This document shows positions 7,274 through 14,829 of a stretch of 26,358 nucleotides of DNA, in pieces. A program made the translations under genes and the position numbers. How positions within the stretch are numbered: the first letter of the stretch is position 1; every line of letters begins with the position of its first letter. Source of the DNA: Gammaproteobacteria bacterium. GTDB taxonomy: Bacteria > Pseudomonadota > Gammaproteobacteria > Pseudomonadales > DSM-25080. The stretch lies in contig JABXIR010000127.1 in NCBI GenBank assembly GCA_013372965.1, positions 1-26,358 on the forward strand. The letters run 5' to 3'. The notes beneath the pieces are model-generated. The model was not told the DNA's origin and searched no databases. It saw only the letters and a list, made by a program, of their open reading frames with translations.

Positions 7274-8854
7274 ATGAACCCCGATTACTCAATCATTTGT
7301 AAATCACGACTGGCGACGCTGAATACCCAAGGCTATAAAAGCCTACTCGATCACTTTGCATACGCATCTCGGGAATTTGCCGATCGTACCGCCTTCGCAA
7401 CGGGCGAAGACTCGATAACCTTTGCCGAAATTAATCAACGCAGCCGAAACCTTGCGAGCTACTTAAGCAACCACCTTAAACTCGCACCCGGTAGCCGCGT
7501 CGCGATCCAGATGCCAAATCACTATCACTATGCCATCGCGACGTGGGCTGTTCTCCGTGCTGGTATGGTGATCGTCAACACGAATCCACTGTATACCGCC
7601 CGAGAGCTAAAGCACCAATTTAATGACTCGGGCGCGGTTGCCCTCATCGTCGCCGATAGCCTCGCCGAGTCTACTTCTAAAGTAATTGAAGAAACGGGCA
7701 TCAAGCACGTGATTATCGATCGGCCATGCGGAACGAATATCACCTTGCAAGATGCCGAGAAGATGGGTTCGGATTATCGCTTTGAAGATTTCATAGCCAA
7801 TATGGATACGTTAGCCGCCCTCCAATACACTGGCGGAACGACAGGCCTCTCGAAAGGCGCCATGCTGACGCACGGCAACTTCTTTGCAGCAATGACCATC
7901 ACCCGCGAGGTATTCCCCGTACAAGACGAGGAACAAGAAGTCGTGATTGCGCCGATGCCGGTCTATCACATTTACGGCTTTTTGATGTCGATGATCTCTA
8001 CGTTCTTGAACGGTGGCATGTCCGCACTCATTCCGAACCCACGTAACATCGATTCCGTACTTGCTGAAATGCTTCGCTACAGCGGCAGCGGCCTCGCTGG
8101 GGTTAACACGCTATTTCAAGGCATGATGGCGCATCCAGATTTCGACAAAGTCGATTTCAGTCGCTACGTTTCGGTGATTGCCGGCGGCACCGCATTGATC
8201 AAGGAAATCTCCGATGAATGGCGCAGCAAGACGGGTATCGACATTCAAGAAGGCTACGGCCTTTCGGAGACCGCTTCAGCGCTTACCGTAAATGCTCCGG
8301 GTGCTCGAAAACTGGGCAGTGTAGGGAAAATCTTGCGGACGCTTGATGTCGCGCTTCTCGATGCCGACGGCAACGAAGTTGAGAAGGGCCAGCCCGGTGA
8401 GATTTCAGTGCGTGGACCAATTGTTATGCAGGGTTACTGGAATAAAGCCGACGCCACTCTCGAAGCAATTACCCCAGACGGTTTCTTCCGAACCGGCGAC
8501 ATCGGTACAGTCGACGATGAGGGGTTTATCACCATCGTAGACCGTGTCAAAGATATGATCATTGTATCAGGGTTTAACGTGTACCCGAACGAAGTCGAAT
8601 CGGTGGTTTACGGCCACCCCAGCGTTGTGGAATGCGCTGCTGTGGGCGTCAAAAGTGACACGACTGGAGAGGCAATAAAACTCTATGTCGTCTCGAAAGA
8701 CCCCACACTTACGGCGGACGATCTGATCGCTTTCTGCCGACAAGAACTCACCGGCTATAAAGTTCCAAAGGACATTGAGTTTAGGTCAGACTTGCCAAAG
8801 TCGAACGTTGGTAAAATCTTGCGTCGCTCTCTGCGCGACGAAGCTAACGCGTAA
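7274..8854 (+). CDS. fadD: Long-chain fatty acid-CoA ligase, FadD-like (AMP-forming), short form
   Basis: A 526-residue acyl-adenylate-forming enzyme that activates free fatty acids to acyl-CoA using ATP. The motifs are YTGGTTGLSKGA (residues 185-196), YGLSETAS (328-335), GFFRTGD (403-409), VKDMIIVSGFNVYPNE (425-440) and PKSNVGKILRR (508-518) with the catalytic Lys514. The C-terminal third closely resembles E. coli FadD as I recall it. The protein is about 35 residues shorter than the usual 560; the missing part lies between about residues 150 and 180, just before the P-loop, where FadD has an extra helical segment. The ATG has a GAAGGTGG ribosome-binding site. It follows the MmyB-type regulator by 115 bases, in which I see no clear terminator. 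A methylmercaptopropionate ligase (DmdB) is a less likely alternative. Confidence 0.88.
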   Translation: MNPDYSIICKSRLATLNTQGYKSLLDHFAYASREFADRTAFATGEDSITFAEINQRSRNLASYLSNHLKLAPGSRVAIQMPNHYHYAIATWAVLRAGMVIVNTNPLYTARELKHQFNDSGAVALIVADSLAESTSKVIEETGIKHVIIDRPCGTNITLQDAEKMGSDYRFEDFIANMDTLAALQYTGGTTGLSKGAMLTHGNFFAAMTITREVFPVQDEEQEVVIAPMPVYHIYGFLMSMISTFLNGGMSALIPNPRNIDSVLAEMLRYSGSGLAGVNTLFQGMMAHPDFDKVDFSRYVSVIAGGTALIKEISDEWRSKTGIDIQEGYGLSETASALTVNAPGARKLGSVGKILRTLDVALLDADGNEVEKGQPGEISVRGPIVMQGYWNKADATLEAITPDGFFRTGDIGTVDDEGFITIVDRVKDMIIVSGFNVYPNEVESVVYGHPSVVECAAVGVKSDTTGEAIKLYVVSKDPTLTADDLIAFCRQELTGYKVPKDIEFRSDLPKSNVGKILRRSLRDEANA

Positions 8855-8877
8855 AGCCCAGCTCGCCTTCGCCTAAA

Positions 8878-8925
8878 AATCAACACGCCTCGGGCCTCGA
8901 TTAATGAGACCGAGCGCTGTTGATT
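8878..8925 (-). terminator. Long imperfect hairpin with T-tract on the minus strand
   Basis: The arms AATCAACA (8878-8885) and TGTTGATT (8918-8925) pair perfectly. Inside them, after a 3x3 internal loop, CTCGG pairs with CCGAG (8889-8893 and 8910-8914). Read on the minus strand the hairpin runs into TTTTTAGG, a short T-tract; read on the plus strand there is none. It could therefore stop antisense transcription coming from the right, or act as a weak structure after fadD. Confidence 0.35.
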
Positions 8926-8953
8926 GTCGAAACACACATTCTTCCGTTACACT
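8924..8953 (+). promoter_or_regulatory. Candidate weak promoter for the DUF1289 gene
   Basis: A TTGTCG -35 box (8924-8929) and a TACACT -10 box (8948-8953) with an 18-base spacer lie about 28 bases upstream of the ATG. Each box matches the consensus at four of six positions. Low confidence. Confidence 0.25.
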
Positions 8954-8980
8954 CTAGAAACTCTCAACGGTTAGACTGTG

Positions 8981-9313
8981 ATGATTATCGACCAAGGCGA
9001 ACTCTTCAGAATCCCCAACCCCTGCATCGGTGTGTGTGAAAACAACAACCGAGGATACTGCAAAGGGTGTTTACGGAGCCGACAAGAACGTTTTGGCTGG
9101 AACGATTTCAGCGAATATCAACGTCACCTTGTCGTTCAGGTTTGCCAGCAGCGCCGCAAACGCATATTGGCAGCACAAGCCGCACGAGAAGCAGAGATGA
9201 ATAAGATTAAACTGACTCGAGAGCAATTCGACCTATTTGGCGAACCGCTCGTCTTCGAAGAGTCCGTTGAGCCGCCCGAACCACCTAGCCCGCAGATTGA
9301 CCTTTTCGACTAA
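8981..9313 (+). CDS. DUF1289 (YdhL-like) small cysteine protein with three clamp-binding-like motifs
   Basis: A 110-residue protein counted from the ATG (a GTG directly before it would give 111). The DUF1289 core, about residues 12-60, has four cysteines (C15, C19, C27, C30, i.e. C-x3-C-x7-C-x2-C) in PCIGVCENNNRGYCKGCLRS, followed by the RFGWNDFS segment; this looks like a metal site. Flanking the core are three pentapeptides of the form Q-x-D/E-L-F: QGELF (5-9), QFDLF (82-86) and QIDLF (105-109, one residue from the C-terminus). They resemble the bacterial sliding-clamp binding motif QL[SD]LF. The biochemical function of DUF1289 is unknown to me. The last 29 bases overlap the 3' end of the convergent yedI-like gene. 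The ribosome-binding site is weak. Confidence 0.85.
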   Translation: MIIDQGELFRIPNPCIGVCENNNRGYCKGCLRSRQERFGWNDFSEYQRHLVVQVCQQRRKRILAAQAAREAEMNKIKLTREQFDLFGEPLVFEESVEPPEPPSPQIDLFD

Positions 9314-10211
9314 ACAGCTTCGTAACGGCGCTGACTATCATAACCACCAGCGCACCAAGCAACACCCCAACAACCAAATTAAGCGACATCTGTACGAATA
9401 GTCCGTTGCCGAGCGGAGAGTTCATTAACCAAGCGTCGATGGCTGGGAACCCGTGAACAATAATACCGCCTCCAACCAAGAACATTGCGAGTGTCCCCAC
9501 CACCGAAAGCGACTTCATGATCCAAGGACAAATCGCCAGGATACCGAGTCCCAGTGATCGAAGTAGACGTTGAATTGAGGATTCGCCCTCGCGTTGAGCT
9601 AGATATAGCCCCATGTCGTCAAGCTTTACGATGAACGCGACGAGGCCGTATACGCCCACGGTCATGGCGAAGGCAATAATAGTCAGCACAGTGGCTTGTT
9701 TTGATAATGTCTCCGTAGCGACGGTACCCAGGGATATCACGATAATTTCGGCGGAAAGGATGAAGTCTGTTCGAATCGCACCTTTGATCTTATCTTGCTC
9801 AAAAGCCTTTAAATCGACATTCGGGTTGTGAAGCGCTTGCTTTAGCAGTGCGTCGTCTTGCTGTTTCTCTGCGCGGTGCGCGATCCAGTGCCAGAGTTTT
9901 TCTACGCCCTCAAAACAGAGGAATGCACCGCCTAACATGAGCAGTGGTTTGATAAGCGAAGGGACAAAGGCGGCGAGCGCCAGTGCCAATGGCACCAAAA
10001 TCACCTTATTTAACGCAGAGCCTTTCGCAACTGCCCATACCACCGGTAGCTCACGATCAGCTCGAACGCCTTGTACTTGCTGAGCATTGAGGGCGAGATC
10101 GTCGCCCAAAACACCGGCTGTTTTCTTTGCAGCTACTTTTGTCATGACGGCGACGTCGTCTAACACCGTTGCGATATCATCTAGTAGCGCGAAAAGGCTT
10201 GCTCCAGCCAT
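9285..10211 (-). CDS. DUF808 (YedI-like) inner-membrane protein
   Basis: A 308-residue protein with the characteristic N-terminus MAGASLFALLDDIATVLDDV and the VAAKKTAGVLGDDLALNA stretch (residues 26-43) of the DUF808/YedI family. About six hydrophobic segments follow (starting near residues 68, 93, 150, 175, 215 and 275). Length matches the family (about 300). The function is unknown. It follows the trhA-like gene by 20 bases on the same strand and is likely co-transcribed with it. The 3' end overlaps the DUF1289 gene by 29 bases in convergent orientation. Confidence 0.88.
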   Translation of the reverse strand: MAGASLFALLDDIATVLDDVAVMTKVAAKKTAGVLGDDLALNAQQVQGVRADRELPVVWAVAKGSALNKVILVPLALALAAFVPSLIKPLLMLGGAFLCFEGVEKLWHWIAHRAEKQQDDALLKQALHNPNVDLKAFEQDKIKGAIRTDFILSAEIIVISLGTVATETLSKQATVLTIIAFAMTVGVYGLVAFIVKLDDMGLYLAQREGESSIQRLLRSLGLGILAICPWIMKSLSVVGTLAMFLVGGGIIVHGFPAIDAWLMNSPLGNGLFVQMSLNLVVGVLLGALVVMIVSAVTKLFSRKGQSAG

Positions 10212-10231
10212 AGTCAGAATCCAAATTTAGG

Positions 10232-10891
10232 TTAGATAATAAAACTATAAACCGTAAAGAACTGACAAGTCGAACCTAAAACAACAAAGAGATGAAAGAT
10301 TGCGTGATTAAACGGTATCCGTTTAATCGAATAGAGAATAGCGCCGATGCTATAAGCTACGCCACCCGCCGTCAGCCAAAACACTCCGTCGCCTTTCAGA
10401 GTATCAATGAGAGGCCCGATTGCAAATACAATCATCCAGCCCATCACCAGATAAAGTGCGGTAGACAAGAGCTTAAAACGACCAGTAAAAAACAACTTGA
10501 GACTGATACCCACGGCCGCCATCGTCCAGATGATGCCGAACAGTAACCAACCTACCCACCCGTCGAGAACAGCAATCGTGAATGGGGTGTAGCTACCCGC
10601 TATTAATAGATAAATTGCCGCGTGATCAAACACCTTCAAACGGCGTCGCGCCACAGGACTGGTGGACCAGTGGTAGAGCGTTGAAGCCGTATATAAAATG
10701 ATAAGACTGAAACCAAAAATCGGAAAGCTCACCTGATGTGTCAGGTCGCCTTCAGTGAATGCGCGGATAATCAGCAAGATCGTACCAACGATCGACAATA
10801 CTACACCGGCTAAGTGTGTCGCTATATTCAGACGCTCTTCTAGCTCAGAGTATTCAAGGTGTTTAGCAACACCTCGTTGATGATACGACAT
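10232..10891 (-). CDS. trhA: TrhA/YqfA family (hemolysin III, PAQR-like) membrane protein
   Basis: A seven-span membrane protein of 219 residues from the ATG at 10891, the length I recall for E. coli YqfA. An in-frame ATG at 10969 would add 26 residues, but the inner start has an AAGAGG ribosome-binding site 5 bases upstream and begins MSYHQRGVAKHLEYSELEERLN, as the family does. The PAQR-type zinc ligands are present: STLYHWS, then DHAAIYLLIAGSYTP, then NHAIFHLFVVLG near the C-terminus. Family members influence membrane fluidity and lipid homeostasis; the old name hemolysin III should not be read as proof of haemolysis. Neighbours on the same strand are the ArsP-like permease (82 bases upstream) and yedI (20 bases downstream). 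Confidence 0.88.
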   Translation of the reverse strand: MSYHQRGVAKHLEYSELEERLNIATHLAGVVLSIVGTILLIIRAFTEGDLTHQVSFPIFGFSLIILYTASTLYHWSTSPVARRRLKVFDHAAIYLLIAGSYTPFTIAVLDGWVGWLLFGIIWTMAAVGISLKLFFTGRFKLLSTALYLVMGWMIVFAIGPLIDTLKGDGVFWLTAGGVAYSIGAILYSIKRIPFNHAIFHLFVVLGSTCQFFTVYSFII

Positions 10892-10896
10892 AACTA

Positions 10897-10902
10897 CCTC
10901 TT
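10897..10902 (-). promoter_or_regulatory. Ribosome-binding site fixing the trhA start
   Basis: AAGAGG on the minus strand lies 5 bases upstream of the ATG at 10889-10891. No comparable site precedes the in-frame upstream ATG at 10969. Confidence 0.6.
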
Positions 10903-10910
10903 GGTTTCGG

Positions 10911-10946
10911 CCCGATCTTCTGACTTTAGCTGAGATGAAGATTGGG
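10911..10946 (-). other. Hairpin in the trhA leader or permease-trhA gap
   Basis: Ten-base arms (10911-10920 and 10937-10946) pair at nine positions around a 16-base loop. No T-tract follows on the minus strand. It lies about 20-55 bases upstream of the trhA start, so it could be a leader structure or a processing site, or chance. Confidence 0.25.
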
Positions 10947-10973
10947 ATCATGACAGATCGCGACAGCAATCAA

Positions 10974-12068
10974 CTATACAAATACGTTAAGAACCCACGC
11001 AATTATGAGCACCTGAGGTACCGTCAGCAGTGGCAAGAATAACGCGATTTTCCAGCTCTTGGTCACGTCCCTAATCACCATGATTTCAGTGTAATCCGTC
11101 GACACACCCGTCATCAGAAACGCAAAACTGTTCCCGGGAGCGCCCGCTCGGTTAAGCAGGTCGGCCGCAATCGGTGTTGAGCCTTCAGAGCACACTTCAA
11201 TAATCGTCGCGGCGACCACGGTGAGAAACAAACCGATCATCGTGGGACCGAAATAGGTCGAGAAGACTTCCGTTGGGACCCAGGCTCGAATAGCAGAGGC
11301 TAACAAAACACCGAATAGCATCCAGCGAAGTACCATACGTGAATCTTTAATACCCGACACCAGCATCGTTTTGATGAGTTCGCGATCGATGGTCGTATTT
11401 GACCAAGACGCAGATGCTTGCTTCCAAAAACTGAAGTTTGGATCAATATCGGTGATTTGATATGGATTCTTAGGCAGCGTTCCTCGGGCCACCAGCGCGT
11501 CAAAAGCATAGCCAGCAATGATAGCGATCACTAAAGACAAACCAATAAAAGCAAGTGTCCAGGTCCACCCCATTAACGCAATCATAATAAATGTGAGTGA
11601 TAGTGAGTTCCACGGGCTGGCAATTAAGAAGGCCATCACCTGACCAATCGAAGCGCCGCGCTCGTAAAGCTTGGCGCCGACCATGAGAATTCCGTGATTA
11701 CATAGGTCAAGCAAAAGGCCCGCCATGGTTGCGCGCAATATCCCTTGTTTGCCCTTATTCGTGCCGAGCGCACTCATGACGAGTTCTCGTGGAACTTGTG
11801 ACAACAACGCTAAGGCGATCACACCCAATGCAATACCGATCCACATGGTGTTCATGAGTTCAACCGTGGAGGTAATCAGTGTATTCAACCAGGCTGGAGC
11901 GCCAACGTGAAAATCAAGATAAAACCCTACAAACGCAATGGCCACCCCGACAAACGACACCCAAAGTAGCCAGTCAAAATGACGCCACCAAGGTGCCTCT
12001 GGTGCAGCAGGTACGCCACAGCAACCGTGGGACTCCTCTTTTTTGGGGGGTTCATGGCATGAGGACAT
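10974..12068 (-). CDS. ArsP-type (DUF318) permease with cysteine-rich N-terminal tail
   Basis: A 364-residue membrane protein from the ATG at 12068; an upstream in-frame ATG at 12110 would overlap the nhaC-like gene by 34 bases and is less likely. The N-terminal tail has C4-H5, H14 and C16-C17 before the first span. About eight spans follow, with the paired family motifs LLLDLCNHGILMVGAKLYERG and VCSEGSTPIAADLL, and SPWNS and VSTDYTEIM. These fit the permease family PF03773, whose studied members (ArsP) export trivalent organoarsenicals; other members have unknown substrates. The tail could bind a soft metal, but this is inference. It follows the NhaC-type antiporter gene by 8 bases, so one operon is likely. 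A GGAG ribosome-binding site is 12 bases upstream, rather far. Confidence 0.82.
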   Translation of the reverse strand: MSSCHEPPKKEESHGCCGVPAAPEAPWWRHFDWLLWVSFVGVAIAFVGFYLDFHVGAPAWLNTLITSTVELMNTMWIGIALGVIALALLSQVPRELVMSALGTNKGKQGILRATMAGLLLDLCNHGILMVGAKLYERGASIGQVMAFLIASPWNSLSLTFIMIALMGWTWTLAFIGLSLVIAIIAGYAFDALVARGTLPKNPYQITDIDPNFSFWKQASASWSNTTIDRELIKTMLVSGIKDSRMVLRWMLFGVLLASAIRAWVPTEVFSTYFGPTMIGLFLTVVAATIIEVCSEGSTPIAADLLNRAGAPGNSFAFLMTGVSTDYTEIMVIRDVTKSWKIALFLPLLTVPQVLIIAWVLNVFV

Positions 12069-12076
12069 ATGCGTGA

Positions 12077-13468
12077 CTAGCTCCAAATCAATCCAGCGAC
12101 GAGGTAACACACAATACTCAGCCCCGCCGCTGTTAACGCGTAAGGCATTTGAGTCTCAACGTGCTCAAGCAGATCACACCCCGATGCCACCGAGCTGACC
12201 GCCGTGGTATCTGATATCGGCGATGCGTGATCGCCAAAAATCCCGCCACCCAGAATGGCCGCAAGAACAAGTGATGGCTCGATACCCGTTGCCACTACCA
12301 GCGGCATACCGATGGGAATAAGTATGGCAAAAGTTCCCCAAGAGGTACCCGTCGTAAAGGAGATAATCGCGCCGGCGATAAACAGCAACGCAGGGACAAC
12401 AAAAATCGGTAAGTTACCAGAGATTAAACTCGCCACGAAGGTGCCGGTGCCCAATTCACGAAGCGATGCTCCCAACGCCAAGCTTAATAACACGATGGTC
12501 ACGAGAGGGAGTAACTCGGACATCCCTTTAAACGAGAGTTCAATTAGGGCTCGATGTCCAAAACGGCGGGCTAGCGCCAACTGTATATAGGCGACTAAAC
12601 ACGCCAGAACCGTGGCGTAAAGCGCCGACTTGGAGCCAGACCCGTTAACTAATGAGCCATCGCCAGTCCACACCATAAAGCCAATCATCGAGACGATAAG
12701 TGTTATAAGTGGTACCAACATAAACCGTGCCTTGGTCGGTTTAATCTGTTCTTCAGACAGTTCATCGCGGTGTTTCAAAACGGCGTGTTCAGACTTGGTC
12801 ATCGGTCCGTGAACCTTACCGGTTAACACGGTGTAGAGTACAAGGGCGAGCGCGAACCAAGCATAGAAGTTGAAAGCGATTGAACCGATCAATACGGAGA
12901 CCGGCGACGCCGAGAGCTCATAACTCGAGATGAGCCCTAAGACGTATGCGCCCCATGCGTTTAGTAAAATTAGGATACAAACTGGCGCGCTGGTGCTGTC
13001 GATAATGTAAGCTAGCCTTGCACGACTCATATTAAATTTATCGAACAGCCCGCGAGATAGAATTCCCGCCGTCAGGACACTCAGGTTCGACTCGATAAAT
13101 ACAAAGATACCCGTGAAATACGTTAACAACCCCGCACGGCGTGGCGTCGAAGCGATTCGTTTATCGATTAGTCGATTGACCAGCGCCGCGACCCCACCCG
13201 ACTCGCGCATGAATACGAGGAGCGCACCGATGAGCAATGAGAACATTAAAATGCGCGCGTTCGAGCCATCCGACATCACCGCCACCGTCGATTCAAGAGT
13301 GTTGACCAAACCAGCCAACGGCAACATGACTCCTGCAGAGCCGCCATCAATGAGCGCAATCAACTCTGCCGAAAATAGCGCCACCAAGAGTGCACTTATG
13401 ACTTCCTTTCGCCAAAGTACGATGACAATCGCAAGCACTGGCGGCAACAGAGTAAACCAATCGGACAT
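12077..13468 (-). CDS. nhaC: NhaC-family Na+/H+ (or organic anion) antiporter
   Basis: A 463-residue protein with about 11-12 membrane spans. The C-terminal half has the family motifs SFTTGTSWGTFAILIPIGMP (about residues 365-385) and GGGIFGDHASPISDTTAVSS (about 400-420), and the N-terminal half has FIESNLSVLTAGILSR. NhaC members exchange external protons for internal Na+, and some exchange malate or lactate; which applies here is not visible. The gene is first in a minus-strand run with the ArsP-like permease, trhA and yedI, all membrane proteins. It is divergent from the M19 dipeptidase across 143 bases. I could not find a convincing promoter on this strand and the ribosome-binding site is weak. 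Confidence 0.88.
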   Translation of the reverse strand: MSDWFTLLPPVLAIVIVLWRKEVISALLVALFSAELIALIDGGSAGVMLPLAGLVNTLESTVAVMSDGSNARILMFSLLIGALLVFMRESGGVAALVNRLIDKRIASTPRRAGLLTYFTGIFVFIESNLSVLTAGILSRGLFDKFNMSRARLAYIIDSTSAPVCILILLNAWGAYVLGLISSYELSASPVSVLIGSIAFNFYAWFALALVLYTVLTGKVHGPMTKSEHAVLKHRDELSEEQIKPTKARFMLVPLITLIVSMIGFMVWTGDGSLVNGSGSKSALYATVLACLVAYIQLALARRFGHRALIELSFKGMSELLPLVTIVLLSLALGASLRELGTGTFVASLISGNLPIFVVPALLFIAGAIISFTTGTSWGTFAILIPIGMPLVVATGIEPSLVLAAILGGGIFGDHASPISDTTAVSSVASGCDLLEHVETQMPYALTAAGLSIVCYLVAGLIWS

Positions 13469-13551
13469 ATTTCAAAGATCTCAATCTACGACAACAACAG
13501 AATTGCTAGGGTATCGTGTTTGATTAGTCGAACCAAGTGATGATTAAACTA

Positions 13552-13581
13552 TTGAGTAATCGATAGGAAACACGGCATAGT
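13552..13581 (+). promoter_or_regulatory. Candidate promoter for the M19 dipeptidase gene
   Basis: TTGAGT (13552-13557) and CATAGT (13576-13581) are 18 bases apart, about 30 bases upstream of the ATG. Each matches the sigma70 consensus at four of six positions. Confidence 0.35.
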
Positions 13582-13611
13582 AGACATATAACGACTCACA
13601 GGATCTCAGTA

Positions 13612-14817
13612 ATGAAAAAGATTTTAATTAGCAGCATGATGCTTGCTTCACTCACAGCCTGTTCTCCGCAAGACAATCAAAGCGACGACGTGATGGCAAA
13701 GGCCAATGAAATTGCCCAACAAAACATCATTGCGGATCTTCATGTCGACGTCCCTTATCGCCTTCGCGAAGACTACGAATTTGTTGGCGATGCCACTGAA
13801 CGTGGTGACTTCGACTATCCTCGCGCTGTGGTTGGCGGGTTAAATGCTCCGTTCATGTCAATCTATACCCCGGCAGAGCACGAGCGGCTCGGCATGGCGA
13901 AAGAAACAGCCGACGACCTGATCGATATGATTGAAGCGCTCGTCGATCAAGCGCCAACCAAGTTCGCGATTGCAACGTCTTGGTCTGATGTCGAGCGACA
14001 CTTTGAACAAGGTTTGATCTCTCTGCCCCTAGGCATGGAGAACGGAGCGCCCATTGAAGGGGACCTAAACAATCTCGATTACTTCTTTGAACGCGGCATT
14101 CGTTACATCACCCTTGCACACTCGGAAAGTAATCATATTGCCGACTCGTCCTACGACGAAGAGCGACCAGCGGGCGGCCTGACTGAATTCGGTCGTAGCG
14201 CGATTACACGCATGAACGAACTTGGCATTATGGTTGATATCTCCCACGTCTCTGACGAAGCGTTTTATGAAGCGATCGAACTCAGCAGCGCGCCCGTTAT
14301 CGCGAGTCACTCAAGTGCTCGTGCGTTTACCCCGGGTTTTGAACGAAACATGGACGACGACATGATTCGTACTTTAGGAGAACACCAGGGGGTTATCTTT
14401 ATCAATTACGGGAGTTCATTCCTAACCGAGGCGGCAAATCAGTACCGCGGTAAAATGCAAGCGGCGCTTGAGTCGTTCATGCAGGCCAATGGTATAAGTG
14501 ACGACGACGCACCTGAGGCCGCTGCATTTAGAGCGCAATATATCGTTGATGTTCCATACCCGTTCGCTACGCTCGACGACGTGCTCAATCACATCGATCA
14601 TGTCGTCGCGATTGCCGGAATTGAGTCCGTGGGTATTGGTTCGGACTACGATGGTGTAGGCAATACACTGCCCACCGATTTAAAGGATGTCAGTAGCTAT
14701 CCGAACCTCATTGCAGGGCTACTACAGCGCGACTATTCTGAGAGTGACATCAAAAAACTGTTATCTGGTAACTTGCAGCGCGTATGGCAAGCGGTCGAAC
14801 GCGAGGCATCTAATTAA
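13612..14817 (+). CDS. Membrane dipeptidase, peptidase M19 (renal dipeptidase-like) lipoprotein
   Basis: A 401-residue zinc dipeptidase. The N-terminal signal ends in the lipobox LTAC with Cys17, so the protein is a lipoprotein facing the periplasm. The M19 metal ligands are visible: H44-x-D46 in ADLHVDVPYRL, Glu143 in GMENG, His212 in DISHVSD and His233 in ASHSSARAF, plus the GSDYDG loop at 343-348. Such enzymes hydrolyse dipeptides, including D-amino acid dipeptides in some bacteria. The ATG has an AGGAT ribosome-binding site 7 bases upstream. It is followed after 12 bases by a SpoIIAA-like gene, probably in one transcript. The real substrate is not visible. Confidence 0.92.
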   Translation: MKKILISSMMLASLTACSPQDNQSDDVMAKANEIAQQNIIADLHVDVPYRLREDYEFVGDATERGDFDYPRAVVGGLNAPFMSIYTPAEHERLGMAKETADDLIDMIEALVDQAPTKFAIATSWSDVERHFEQGLISLPLGMENGAPIEGDLNNLDYFFERGIRYITLAHSESNHIADSSYDEERPAGGLTEFGRSAITRMNELGIMVDISHVSDEAFYEAIELSSAPVIASHSSARAFTPGFERNMDDDMIRTLGEHQGVIFINYGSSFLTEAANQYRGKMQAALESFMQANGISDDDAPEAAAFRAQYIVDVPYPFATLDDVLNHIDHVVAIAGIESVGIGSDYDGVGNTLPTDLKDVSSYPNLIAGLLQRDYSESDIKKLLSGNLQRVWQAVEREASN

Positions 14818-14829
14818 GCGGAGCGACTT

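Noticed and set aside
4456..8854. A dimethylsulfoniopropionate demethylation (DmdB/DmdC) module
   Set aside because: The dehydrogenase belongs to the DmdC-like size class, but the ligase matches FadD motifs better and no dmdA or dmdD is present. General acyl-CoA metabolism is the safer reading.
10892..10969. Extended N-terminus of the TrhA protein (26 more residues)
   Set aside because: The added stretch is Arg-rich and unlike the family, and the inner ATG has a good ribosome-binding site and gives the usual 219-residue length.
13113..13523. A 136-codon plus-strand open frame reaching into the nhaC/dipeptidase gap
   Set aside because: It is almost entirely antisense to nhaC, and the translation has low-complexity Ser/Thr/Asn composition without family features.
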